DNA from: JAAYHC01 sp964483175
Lineage (GTDB): Bacteria; Bacillota; UBA5301
NCBI GenBank assembly: GCA_964483175.1
Contig: CAZAAT010000071.1
Span: forward strand, 1 to 10,480
Length of the DNA: 10,480 bases
Reading direction: 5' to 3'
The translations under genes were made by a program, and so were the position numbers. Each line of letters begins with the position of its first letter. Position 1 is the stretch's first letter. This document shows positions 1 through 6,805 of this stretch, in pieces. A model generated the notes under the pieces. The model worked only from the letters and a program-made list of their open reading frames with translations. It searched no databases and had not been told where the DNA came from.

Positions 1-3
1 AAA

Positions 4-79
4 TGGCGGCCCCGAGAGGAGTCGAACCTCTGACACATGGTTTAGGAAACCACTGCTCTATCCACTGAGCTACGGGGCC
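4..79 (-). tRNA. tRNA-Arg (anticodon CCT)
   Basis: Read on the minus strand this folds into a complete 76-nt cloverleaf including an encoded CCA tail. The 7-bp acceptor stem is GGCCCCG with CGGGGCC, the D arm is GCTC/GAGC, the anticodon stem is GTGGT/ACCAT around the loop TTCCTAA, and the T arm is AGAGG/CCTCT around TTCGACT. The anticodon CCT reads the codon AGG, so it should carry arginine. The discriminator base is G, followed by CCA at 6-4. A promoter lies just upstream. The downstream side is cut by the window edge, so no terminator can be seen. Confidence 0.97.
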
Positions 80-94
80 GCTAAGGCAACTGAT

Positions 95-124
95 ATTATA
101 TCATATCTTCCCTGGCGATGTAAA
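95..124 (-). promoter_or_regulatory. Sigma-A promoter of tRNA-Arg(CCT)
   Basis: On the minus strand a -35 hexamer TTTACA (124-119) is followed by an 18-nt spacer and a perfect -10 hexamer TATAAT (100-95), preceded by TGA, which gives an extended -10. Transcription should begin near 88, about nine bases before the mature 5' end of the tRNA. The site lies in the gap between the chemotaxis gene end and the tRNA, so the tRNA need not depend on read-through from that gene. Confidence 0.75.
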
Positions 125-152
125 CAAATCACGCGCAATACATATATGATAC

Positions 153-2186
153 TCAAACCTTGAATTTGTCAACCAATCGCTGCAATTCTTCATGCATCTC
201 AGACAACGAACGTGCTGATTGAGATATCGCTTCTACCGTTGCCGTCTGCTCTTGGGCTGATGCTGACACCTCTTCGGTCCCGGCAGCTGCTTCCTCGGTT
301 ATGGAGGCAATTTCGCCCACAGCCTCATCGATACCTCTCGCCGCCTCCACTAAGCTAGCTATCTTCTCTGCCACTTCCGAAGTACTCTCCATTACCTTGT
401 TGGTGCTTTCATGAATCTGGGTAAATTGTTGATTTACCTCATCAGTAGCTAGTTTGAGTTCATGACCGGCGACTTTCGAACGCTCCAGCGCTCCATTGAC
501 CTCCGAGATATACCTTTGCACCTGCTCTATTAGCACGCTGATTTCTTTGGCCGACTGATTTGCTGACTCTGCCAATTTCCTAACTTCCTCAGCAACCACA
601 GCAAAACCGCGCCCGCTTTCTCCTGCCCTTGCAGCCTCAATGGCAGCATTTAAGGCCAAAAGATTGGTCTGATCAGCGATGCCGGTTATCATCTCCACAA
701 TCTTGCTAATCTCATCGGCCCTTGCCATCAGGTCAGACATTGCCTGTTGTACATCCTCATCTATTCTATTTCTATCGGTTAGCACTTCTTGTTGCTTTTC
801 TGCAGCTTCGAGACCTCTGCCCACTTTGGTACGCGCCTCTGAGGATGCCTCATCAGTCTCGGATATACTGGTATCTATTGCTTCAACTAGAGAAACTGTT
901 TGCGCAACCAATCGACTTATCTGTTCAGCTTGCTGAGCCTGTTGTGTCGCCCCGGTTGCCAGATTGCTAACCGTAATCGCAACTTGCTCAGTAGCTTGGG
1001 TTACCTCATTTAATGATATAGCCAATTCCTGTGAGGATTCTCTTACTCCAGAGATGGTATTGATCACGTTCCCGATGAGATTTCGCATGTTGCCAATGGC
1101 ATCATTAAGAGCTTTAGCCATCTGCCCCGCTTCATCTTCTGACCGAACATCGGCGGTGTGACTCAAATCTCCCACCGCTAGAGCCTGAGCGAGTTGGTGT
1201 ACTTCTTTAAGCGGGTGGACAAAAGCCTGGATCATCAGATAGATCACCACTAAAGACAACGCAAGCGAAATGAGAATAACGGCAATGACCTGAATCCGAG
1301 CGCTAGCCAATTGATCAAGTGTCGCTTGACGTGACAATACCGCCTTAATGTAACCCCTGGTATCTCCTTTATAATCCTTAAATGGAACCAACACGATCGT
1401 TTGCGAGCCAGAATTGATTGTAGCATAACGCATTGTACCGGTTGTGGCCACTTGTCTAATCAAATCCCCGCTTACCGGAGTGCTATCTTCAACACTTGTT
1501 CCAGCCAAAAGAAGATCACTACTACCAGCACTTGCCCAAGCCACGGACTGATCTTCAGGGAACCGATAAATGTAGTAATCTCCCGGAAAAACATCAGCAA
1601 TCTGATTGAGGAAATCCTCCCCAAAATCCATCCCATATTCAGCACTCCCAACATGCACACCCTCATAGTTAACCGGCACAACTACGCGAAACCCATAACC
1701 CCCCTTGCCCTCCTCTAACCCCATTACTATCTGTTTAGTCCGGTTGCACTCGTTAACCGTAAAGCGGAAGCTTGATAAATCATCCCCATATTGATCTACG
1801 CTATGCAACCGTAAAAAGGCTATGGACTCCGGGGTATGGAACTGAAACTGAGCAACACCGTCAGCCTCAATCTCCCTATATACCGGTAGCAATGCAGTTT
1901 TTAAGGCTTCCCGGTCACGCTCGGCAAAAACCCGGGCAATCTCGGGGTTCGAGGTAATCGATAAAATTGAAAGCTTAGCCCTCTCCAACAGTTCTTGCAT
2001 TATGATTTCAACTGTCCTATTCAATTTCGCATATGAATCCTGCTCATACTGGGCAATTAATTTTGATTCGTTATAATAATTCAGGAGGTTTAATCCGATC
2101 ATTAAGGTGCAAAACAGCAAGCCTAGACCAAGCATCATCCTGACCATTAAAGAACGAGGCTTTAACCTTTGCCAAATTTTCACCAT
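153..2186 (-). CDS. Methyl-accepting chemotaxis protein with dCache sensor
   Basis: A transmembrane chemoreceptor of about 677 residues that should sense an extracellular ligand and control CheA through CheW. In order it has TM1 (about residues 15-36), an extracytoplasmic sensor (about 40-290), TM2 (about 298-321), a HAMP linker (about 318-372) and a long coiled-coil signalling domain (about 380-677). The sensor contains FHTPES, LRLHSV and GDDLSSFR, the pattern I associate with the double-Cache family dCache_3. The signalling tip carries the near-invariant DQTNLLALNAAIEAARAGE at about 505-523. Glutamate/glutamine-rich stretches on both sides are likely methylation sites. There is no C-terminal NWETF-type CheR tether. 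I prefer the ATG at 2186, with GAGGGGG five bases upstream, over the GTG two codons earlier at 2192. It is a lone gene with no che or flagellar genes beside it, and the ligand is unknown. Confidence 0.95.
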   Translation of the reverse strand: MVKIWQRLKPRSLMVRMMLGLGLLFCTLMIGLNLLNYYNESKLIAQYEQDSYAKLNRTVEIIMQELLERAKLSILSITSNPEIARVFAERDREALKTALLPVYREIEADGVAQFQFHTPESIAFLRLHSVDQYGDDLSSFRFTVNECNRTKQIVMGLEEGKGGYGFRVVVPVNYEGVHVGSAEYGMDFGEDFLNQIADVFPGDYYIYRFPEDQSVAWASAGSSDLLLAGTSVEDSTPVSGDLIRQVATTGTMRYATINSGSQTIVLVPFKDYKGDTRGYIKAVLSRQATLDQLASARIQVIAVILISLALSLVVIYLMIQAFVHPLKEVHQLAQALAVGDLSHTADVRSEDEAGQMAKALNDAIGNMRNLIGNVINTISGVRESSQELAISLNEVTQATEQVAITVSNLATGATQQAQQAEQISRLVAQTVSLVEAIDTSISETDEASSEARTKVGRGLEAAEKQQEVLTDRNRIDEDVQQAMSDLMARADEISKIVEMITGIADQTNLLALNAAIEAARAGESGRGFAVVAEEVRKLAESANQSAKEISVLIEQVQRYISEVNGALERSKVAGHELKLATDEVNQQFTQIHESTNKVMESTSEVAEKIASLVEAARGIDEAVGEIASITEEAAAGTEEVSASAQEQTATVEAISQSARSLSEMHEELQRLVDKFKV

Positions 2187-2195
2187 AAGCACCCC

Positions 2196-2244
2196 CTCAC
2201 AATTTTGGATAATTACCCAACTGAGACTGAATTCTCACAATTTT
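2196..2244. repeat. Direct repeat of CTCACAATTTT upstream of the chemoreceptor gene
   Basis: The 11-mer CTCACAATTTT occurs at 2196-2206 and again at 2234-2244, start to start 38 bp, both just upstream of the chemoreceptor start on the minus strand (where it reads AAAATTGTGAG). The first copy overlaps the ribosome binding site. The repeat could be a binding site for a regulator or chance in AT-rich DNA; no known operator consensus is recognised. Confidence 0.35.
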
Positions 2245-2412
2245 CTGGATATTCCTGCATTGTATTAAATTAAATCTGTTCTCTATTGGTGATTAAAAAG
2301 GCATAGCCTAGACTGAGATAAATAAAAACTGCTTCCGATTAATGTCGGGTATCCTAAGAGGTGTAATCTGCACCTTGCCAGAATTATCCTAGGAGTGAGG
2401 TGGTGTATTTCT

Positions 2413-3714
2413 ATGCGAATGAACCCTTCTAAAAAAGTATTATTATTGACGCTGACAGTAGTTCTAATTCTCGGGGTTGTGGCCCCTGCTACAGCTGCCC
2501 AGATCTACTATCTCTCCGCCTCCGGTACTGTTGATAACACGATGTACCGCTATCTTAGCCGCGGCATCGCTGCTGCCGAAGAAGCTGGTGCGGCCGCAGT
2601 ACTAATCGAGGTGGACACCTTTGGTGGGCTGGTAGATTCAGCGGTTAATATCCGCGATGCGATCCTGGAGTCCAAGGTCCCCGTCATCACCTTCGTCAGG
2701 CAACGGGCTTGGTCTGCCGGCGCCCTAATATCTCTAGCCGGGAACAAGCTAATAATGGCACCCGGAGCCAGTATCGGAGCAGCCGAAACCCGGCCTAACG
2801 AGGAGAAATACATCTCTGCTTTCCGCAAAGAGTTTCAGGCCACCGCCGAAATCAGAGGGCGCAACCCTGAAGTCGCTGCGGCAATGGTTGATGCTGATAT
2901 TACCATCCCCGGCATTGCCGAAGCTGGCAAGCTACTTACCTTAACCGCCACCGAGGCGGTCGAGCTGCAAATCGCAGACTCCATTGCAGGCACCCGTGAA
3001 GCCGCCATCCATGCTGCCGGGTATGAGGGGAAGCTGACCCCCATTAGCAAAACCTTTTCCGATAATGTCCTTGGCTGGATAACCCATCCCCTAGTTAGCG
3101 GACTGCTGCTGGCCATTGGCTTTACCGGCCTGGCTTTGGAGGTCTTCACCGCCGGATGGGGTGGTTTTGGCTCGATGGGTCTCATTGCTCTCGGCCTCTT
3201 CTTTGCCGGTCATGTCTACTCCGGTTCAGCCAGCCTAAACCTGGTACTGCTGTTTGCGGTAGGGATTATCCTGCTGTTTATCGAGATTTTCGTGCTGCCC
3301 GGTTTTGGCATCACCGGCATTGGCGGTCTCGCCTTGATCCTGCTTAGCATTTTCTTAGCCTTTGACAATTTCTCCGCTGGTTTGGCAGCGATCTCAATCT
3401 CCCTATTGGTTAGCACCATCCTTATCCTGTACGGCCTCAAAAAGCTGCCCCGCAGTAAACTGTGGAGTAAACTCTCACTAGGCACAAGCCTCTCCAGTGA
3501 ACAAGGTTATCTGCCTCGTCAAGACCGGTCCGATTTGATAGGGCAGATCGGTAAAACCATCACCACTCTGCGGCCGTCCGGCACCGCCGAAATCAATGGC
3601 GAGCGGGTTGATGTTGTTTCCGAAGGTATTTGGATCGACCCCGATCGGCCGATAATCGTCACCAAAGTCGAAGGTCCGCGAATTGTTGTCCGAGAGTACA
3701 GCACTGAGGACTAG
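2413..3714 (+). CDS. NfeD-family membrane-bound serine protease, long form (YqeZ-like)
   Basis: A 433-residue membrane protease of the ClpP-class/NfeD1b family, thought to act with flotillin-like proteins in membrane quality control. Residues 7-29 form a signal peptide or anchor. A ClpP/SppA-like domain (about 30-215) has FVRQRAWSAGALISLA with the likely nucleophile Ser101, the MAPGASIGAA segment, and Lys132 before ISAF, which matches by position the Ser97/Lys138 pair of the Pyrococcus 1510 protease; that match is from memory. About 230-345 holds four or five membrane segments. The C-terminus (about 375-428) is the small OB-fold NfeD domain (GQIGKTITTLRPSGTAEING). The ATG at 2413 is chosen because GAGGTGGT sits eight bases upstream; a GTG at 2395 is in frame but would lie across the binding site. 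The flotillin gene follows 30 bp downstream. No confident promoter was found upstream. Confidence 0.93.
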   Translation: MRMNPSKKVLLLTLTVVLILGVVAPATAAQIYYLSASGTVDNTMYRYLSRGIAAAEEAGAAAVLIEVDTFGGLVDSAVNIRDAILESKVPVITFVRQRAWSAGALISLAGNKLIMAPGASIGAAETRPNEEKYISAFRKEFQATAEIRGRNPEVAAAMVDADITIPGIAEAGKLLTLTATEAVELQIADSIAGTREAAIHAAGYEGKLTPISKTFSDNVLGWITHPLVSGLLLAIGFTGLALEVFTAGWGGFGSMGLIALGLFFAGHVYSGSASLNLVLLFAVGIILLFIEIFVLPGFGITGIGGLALILLSIFLAFDNFSAGLAAISISLLVSTILILYGLKKLPRSKLWSKLSLGTSLSSEQGYLPRQDRSDLIGQIGKTITTLRPSGTAEINGERVDVVSEGIWIDPDRPIIVTKVEGPRIVVREYSTED

Positions 3715-3744
3715 TAATCATAATTTGAAAGGAGTTTGTTATTG

Positions 3745-4728
3745 ATGGCTGATTTGATTTTTATATTGATCTTCATGGTAATTCTGTTCTTGGTTAGCGC
3801 CTTTTTCTATTTTATCCCGGTAGGCCTCTGGATCTCTGCCATCGCGGCCCAGGTCAAGGTTAGTATCGGGTCCTTGTTTGGCATGCGCCTACGCCGCGTA
3901 GCACCTTCGCGCATCGTCAATCCGATGATTAAAGCGCATAAAGCTGGGATACCGCTTAGCAGCGACATGTTAGAAGCCCACTACCTAGCGGGTGGTAATG
4001 TTGACCGCGTCGTCGATGCCTTAATCGCCGCCCAACGCGCCGATATTCCCCTCTCCTTCGAACGCTCCGCTGCCATCGATCTAGCTGGCCGCGATGTCCT
4101 TGAAGCCGTCCAGATGAGCGTTAACCCCAAAGTAATTAATACGCCTCCGGTATCAGCAGTTGCCATGGATGGAATCCAAGTGATCGTTACCGCCCGGGTA
4201 ACGGTACGGGCTAATATTGATCGCCTTGTGGGCGGAGCCGGTGAGGAAACCATTCTCGCCCGGGTCGGCGAAGGAATTGTTACCACCGTTGGTTCGTCGG
4301 ACTCACATAAACGAGTACTCGAAAACCCAGACGCCATCTCCAAGACTGTACTGGCCAAAGGTCTTGACTCTGGGACCGCCTTCGAAATTCTCTCGATTGA
4401 TATCGCTGATATCGATGTCGGTAAAAACATCGGTGCTACCCTCCAGACTGATCAAGCTGAGGCTGACAAACGCATTGCCCAAGCCAAAGCCGAGGAACGG
4501 CGCGCTATGGCGGTCGCTTTAGAACAGGAAAACCGAGCCAAGATCCAAGAGATGAAAGCGAAGGTAGTTGAGGCTGAAGCCGAAGTACCATTAGCGCTCG
4601 CCTCCGCACTTCGCGAGGGCAAACTTGGGGTCCTGGACTACTTTAACCTGGAAAACCTGAAAGCGGATACTGCTATGCGTGAAAGTATCTCGACAATGGA
4701 TGAAAAACGTCAAAACAAGGAGCGCTAA
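3745..4728 (+). CDS. floA: Flotillin-like protein FloA
   Basis: A membrane scaffold protein of about 327 residues, near the usual FloA length of about 330. FloA forms lipid-raft-like foci in Firmicutes membranes and helps organise membrane proteins, cell-wall synthesis and signalling complexes. Residues 3-35 are strongly hydrophobic (TM or membrane hairpin). The region 55-125 carries the FloA-typical repeats HKAGIPLSSDMLEAHYLAGG and AQRADIPLSFERSAAIDLAG. Residues about 128-228 are an SPFH/PHB-type domain (NPKVINTPPVSAVAMDGIQV, GEGIVTTVGS). An Ala/Glu-rich coiled coil runs from about 235 to 290. The ATG at 3745 is ten bases after AAAGGAG; a TTG at 3742 is seven bases after it and cannot be excluded. 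The order NfeD protease then flotillin is the same as Bacillus yqeZ-yqfA, which supports both calls. In Bacillus that operon responds to SigW; no SigW-type site is evident here. Confidence 0.96.
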   Translation: MADLIFILIFMVILFLVSAFFYFIPVGLWISAIAAQVKVSIGSLFGMRLRRVAPSRIVNPMIKAHKAGIPLSSDMLEAHYLAGGNVDRVVDALIAAQRADIPLSFERSAAIDLAGRDVLEAVQMSVNPKVINTPPVSAVAMDGIQVIVTARVTVRANIDRLVGGAGEETILARVGEGIVTTVGSSDSHKRVLENPDAISKTVLAKGLDSGTAFEILSIDIADIDVGKNIGATLQTDQAEADKRIAQAKAEERRAMAVALEQENRAKIQEMKAKVVEAEAEVPLALASALREGKLGVLDYFNLENLKADTAMRESISTMDEKRQNKER

Positions 4729-4731
4729 ACT

Positions 4732-5193
4732 ATGGAAGACCTGATAGGTCTACTCATATTCCTATACATTTTCGGCTCCCGAATAGGCAATCTGTTCGGC
4801 AAACGCCAGGAGGAAGAGAAGAGTATACCTCCGGATAAGCCCCAACGCCATTTGCCACCAAAACGGCAGACTTTATCCGAATGGTTCGAAGAACTGGAAC
4901 GGCGAATGTATCCGATAGAGAAGCCAGCGCCTCAAACAGTGAACGAGCCCCAAACACCGCTTGCCCCGATAGCACCCTCTGAACCGGTAGTTCAAGTTAG
5001 GCCATCACCAGAAACGACTTTTCCGGTAAACCCTCCGCAGCCCGAGCGAACCAGCCTGACCAGCACTACTCTGCGCGAGCCAAGCCAAACCGCAGAGCAG
5101 GTTTTTGGTCCGACCGACCTACGGCGAGCTATTGTCATGAGTGAAATCCTCGGACCCCCGCGGTGTAAACAGCGGAGGCGACCTTTGCGCTGA
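4732..5193 (+). CDS. Small N-terminally anchored proline-rich protein in the flotillin operon
   Basis: A 153-residue protein of unknown function starting three bases after the floA stop. Its AAGGAG site (4717-4722) lies inside the last codons of floA, so translation is probably coupled. Residues 4-21 are a short hydrophobic segment (LIGLLIFLYIFGSRIGNLFG) that probably anchors it in the membrane. About 25-130 is charged and proline-rich and probably disordered, with TLSEWFEELERRM as a likely short helix. The end has DLRRAIVMSEILGPPR followed by a basic tail (CKQRRRPLR). I recall similar SEILG-P-type endings on other short anchored proteins of this neighbourhood, which suggests a docking motif, but I cannot name a family. 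It takes the place of yqfB in the Bacillus operon but is not clearly its homologue. The gene ends shortly before a strong hairpin. Confidence 0.82.
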   Translation: MEDLIGLLIFLYIFGSRIGNLFGKRQEEEKSIPPDKPQRHLPPKRQTLSEWFEELERRMYPIEKPAPQTVNEPQTPLAPIAPSEPVVQVRPSPETTFPVNPPQPERTSLTSTTLREPSQTAEQVFGPTDLRRAIVMSEILGPPRCKQRRRPLR

Positions 5194-5210
5194 AATTGGC
5201 CAGCATAAAC

Positions 5211-5241
5211 TTAAGGCGAAGGATTTGTTCCTTCGCCTTAA
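5211..5241. terminator. Bidirectional hairpin between convergent operons
   Basis: A perfect 13-bp inverted repeat, TTAAGGCGAAGGA (5211-5223) and TCCTTCGCCTTAA (5229-5241), with a 5-nt loop TTTGT. It lies between the plus-strand flotillin operon, which ends at 5193, and the minus-strand operon, which ends at 5247. The T-tracts are weak in both directions (ACTATTTAT on plus, GTTTATG on minus), but the stem itself supplies terminal T residues. It probably stops transcription from both sides. Confidence 0.85.
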
Positions 5242-5246
5242 ACTAT

Positions 5247-5711
5247 TTATAGCAATGCTTTCAGTAATTTACAGACTACGTCAATTCCATTCCGGGTGGT
5301 GTCAATAATAATATCCGATCTTTTTTCTAACAATGGTAATACGTTTTTATAACTATCGATTATTTCTGCCCTTTCTTCTGGGCTCTTGCCATAATTATGC
5401 GTGGTCCTTTGGGAAACTCTCTCAAGCATCACTTCGAGCTCCGCTTTGAGCAGAACAACATGATCGAAGTAGTGATAAAATTGGCCTTGGTTCGCATAAC
5501 AGCCGGAAAGAAATAAATGGGATTGCTTGTACTTTTCTAACAGCGCAGTGATTTTGACCTCATCCCAAACCCGTTCGCGTACTCCTCCGATTTTGACTTC
5601 TTTTACATATCCATAGTCTGTATCAACTACGTTATAGCCCCATCTTCCCAACTGTTCCAAAGCACTAGAAGTGCCTACCCCGGATAAGCCGGTAACAAAG
5701 ATTATGGCCAA
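5247..5711 (-). CDS. P-loop nucleoside/shikimate-kinase-like protein with altered Walker A
   Basis: A 154-residue small-molecule-kinase-like P-loop protein; the substrate is unknown. The N-terminus is beta strand plus P-loop, IFVTGLSGVGTSSALEQL (4-21), followed by GYNVVDTDYGY (25-35), where a kinase would bind its acceptor. FDHVVLLKAELEVMLERVSQRT (82-103) and NYGKSPEER (106-114) resemble the lid/arginine region of an uncharacterised AAA_18-type kinase family. The P-loop reads GLSGVGTSS, so the lysine of GxxxxGK[ST] is a threonine. Archaeal cytidylate kinases with GSGTTT, recalled from memory, are a precedent, so loss of activity does not follow automatically. It starts with TTG at 5711, two bases after the stop of the LpdD-like gene, with AGAGGG six bases upstream. 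It is the last gene of its unit before the hairpin. Family assignment is moderate and function unknown. Confidence 0.85.
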   Translation of the reverse strand: MAIIFVTGLSGVGTSSALEQLGRWGYNVVDTDYGYVKEVKIGGVRERVWDEVKITALLEKYKQSHLFLSGCYANQGQFYHYFDHVVLLKAELEVMLERVSQRTTHNYGKSPEERAEIIDSYKNVLPLLEKRSDIIIDTTRNGIDVVCKLLKALL

Positions 5712-5713
5712 TA

Positions 5714-6082
5714 CTATCCCTCTAACTCTCGGAGCAGCCTTTGTGTCAACACATTAATGTTACTTTGCAATTGCTCGATATCATCTACAGTAGCATTATC
5801 TATATGAATGCCGGCAATAGCCACTACCGGTTGCCTGGTAGCTTTGACAATCGCCTCTGCAACAGGCTTAGCGGCAATGTCATCCTTATGACCTAATAAC
5901 GGCAGATTACTGGTGGTACAGCTGATACTTCCGTCACCCGTGAGACTCTCCCGCGGTTGCGAGATAATCACAGCTCCCACATGCGGCTTTTCTCCGCCTA
6001 GAAGATGCAGGATATATCCTTCATCGGTAGCAATGAGCGTAGCCTCAACCCGATATTTGCCTGCACCTTCTGACAGTTGCAT
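5714..6082 (-). CDS. LpdD-like protein (prenylated-flavin chaperone-like domain)
   Basis: A 122-residue single-domain protein resembling LpdD, the small subunit encoded with gallate decarboxylase; the domain is described as a prenylated-flavin chaperone-like or proteasome-assembly-chaperone-like fold. Marks of the family are GAGKYRVEATLI near the start, KPHVGAVIISQPR (32-44), LLGHKDD (62-68) with the following AAKPVAEAI, and VVAIAGIHIDNAT (86-98). The histidines 34, 65 and 93 lie in these conserved motifs. It follows the DUF1232 gene with no spacer: its ATG at 6082 directly follows the TAG, and its GGGGGT site is inside the end of that gene. No UbiD-type decarboxylase (LpdC) or flavin prenyltransferase (LpdB) is present in the window, so the role is likely something else or acts in trans. 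Specific function is unknown. Confidence 0.86.
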   Translation of the reverse strand: MQLSEGAGKYRVEATLIATDEGYILHLLGGEKPHVGAVIISQPRESLTGDGSISCTTSNLPLLGHKDDIAAKPVAEAIVKATRQPVVAIAGIHIDNATVDDIEQLQSNINVLTQRLLRELEG

Positions 6083-6505
6083 CTAGCTACCCCCACCACG
6101 ACTGTATTTCGTCAATTCTTGACTAATAAATGACCACAGGAAAGTGCCCACAGCTAGATCGTCGAACCACCCAACCAAAGGCATGATATCTGGTAGGAGG
6201 TCGATCGGGCTTAAAATATAGAAGATTAAACCGACTATCAAGAGTTTACGACCCGCAGGGACCTTGGGGTCAAAAAAGTAGCGAATCAGCGAAAAGAAGC
6301 CCGGCCGTTTGGCAGGGCCTTTATAATTGGGTGCTCCAGTCTCTGCTGCCGGCCTTTGTTGGCCACCTAATTTACCAACAAAGACCCCACTGGTCTCTGC
6401 TTCCTCCTCGTACAATGCGACCTCCTCACCTACTGGTACAGTAGCACCACAGTAGGGGCAGATCTCGGCGAGCAATACCTCCTCGTGACAGTTTGGACAC
6501 TGCAC
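6083..6505 (-). CDS. Zinc-ribbon plus DUF1232 (YkvA-like) membrane protein
   Basis: A protein of about 140 residues joining a zinc ribbon to a DUF1232 membrane domain. The N-terminus has two CxxC pairs (C3/C6 and C16/C19) that should bind one zinc. A flexible acidic then Pro/Gly-rich linker runs from about 22 to 68. From about 70 to 130 comes the DUF1232 core, with hydrophobic helices and the diagnostic YILSPIDLLPDIMPLVGWFDDL (96-117). The family's biochemical role is unknown. I chose the GTG at 6505 because the AGGAGG at 6518-6513 is seven bases upstream; the in-frame TTG at 6511 would sit one base from the ribosome binding site. It lies between the FmdB-type gene and the LpdD-like gene in a tight unit. 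Confidence 0.9.
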   Translation of the reverse strand: MQCPNCHEEVLLAEICPYCGATVPVGEEVALYEEEAETSGVFVGKLGGQQRPAAETGAPNYKGPAKRPGFFSLIRYFFDPKVPAGRKLLIVGLIFYILSPIDLLPDIMPLVGWFDDLAVGTFLWSFISQELTKYSRGGGS

Positions 6506-6524
6506 GAACAAACCTCCTCAATAA

Positions 6525-6737
6525 TTACGAAGCCTTAGTGTCATTCGAAGCTGAATCCTTTTTGGCATAATCCGTGGTATAAAAACCGCTACCCTTATAA
6601 ATAATCCCGGTTCCTCCTGAGATTAAACGGACAACTTTTTCACCACAGGTCGGGCAAGCCTCCAACGGTTCAGCGCTGATTTTTTGAAATACATCAAATT
6701 TACCACACTTAGGACAACTGTATTCGTATGTAGGCAT
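6525..6737 (-). CDS. FmdB-family small zinc-ribbon protein
   Basis: A 70-residue protein that begins MPTYEYSCPKCG, the classic start of the FmdB putative regulatory family, with a second pair CPTCG at 28-32. C8/C11 and C28/C31 should coordinate one zinc. The family-typical VVRLISGGTGIIYKGSGFYTTDY follows at 35-57, then a short polar tail. The name comes from formamidase regulation in Methylophilus, but the function of most members is not known. The ATG at 6737 has AGAGGTG eight bases upstream. A longer in-frame reading extends to 6974 but overlaps the neighbouring gene and is not expected to be used. It is the first gene after the promoter at 6777-6805 and probably heads a four-gene transcript. 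Confidence 0.95.
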   Translation of the reverse strand: MPTYEYSCPKCGKFDVFQKISAEPLEACPTCGEKVVRLISGGTGIIYKGSGFYTTDYAKKDSASNDTKAS

Positions 6738-6776
6738 ATCTCGTACACCTCTTCTGGAAAAATGATTACAATTCCT

Positions 6777-6805
6777 GTTATACCGTTTCAATTTCGGCTT
6801 GTCAA
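6777..6805 (-). promoter_or_regulatory. Near-consensus sigma-A promoter for the FmdB-DUF1232-LpdD-kinase unit
   Basis: On the minus strand TTGACA (6805-6800) is a perfect -35, the spacer is exactly 17 nt, and TATAAC (6782-6777) matches five of six -10 positions. The -35 overlaps the TGA stop of the upstream membrane-protein gene. Start of transcription is expected near 6770, giving a leader of about 33 nt before the FmdB-type start. This separates the four-gene unit from the gene upstream. Confidence 0.82.

Noticed and set aside
1401..1718. 105-residue open frame opposite the chemoreceptor sensor
   Set aside because: It lies within the well-supported chemoreceptor gene and shows no recognisable domain.
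2193..2412. SigW, SigD or sigma-A promoters between the chemoreceptor and NfeD genes
   Set aside because: Only weak partial matches were seen (for example TTGGTG with TAGACT at 17 nt); none is good enough to annotate.
3981..4430. 149-residue open frame opposite floA
   Set aside because: It is antisense to a clear floA sequence, is rich in Ser/Arg/Thr as expected from a shadow frame, and has no family features.
6506..6511. TTG start for the DUF1232 protein
   Set aside because: It lies one base from AGGAGG; the GTG at 6505 has the normal seven-base spacing.
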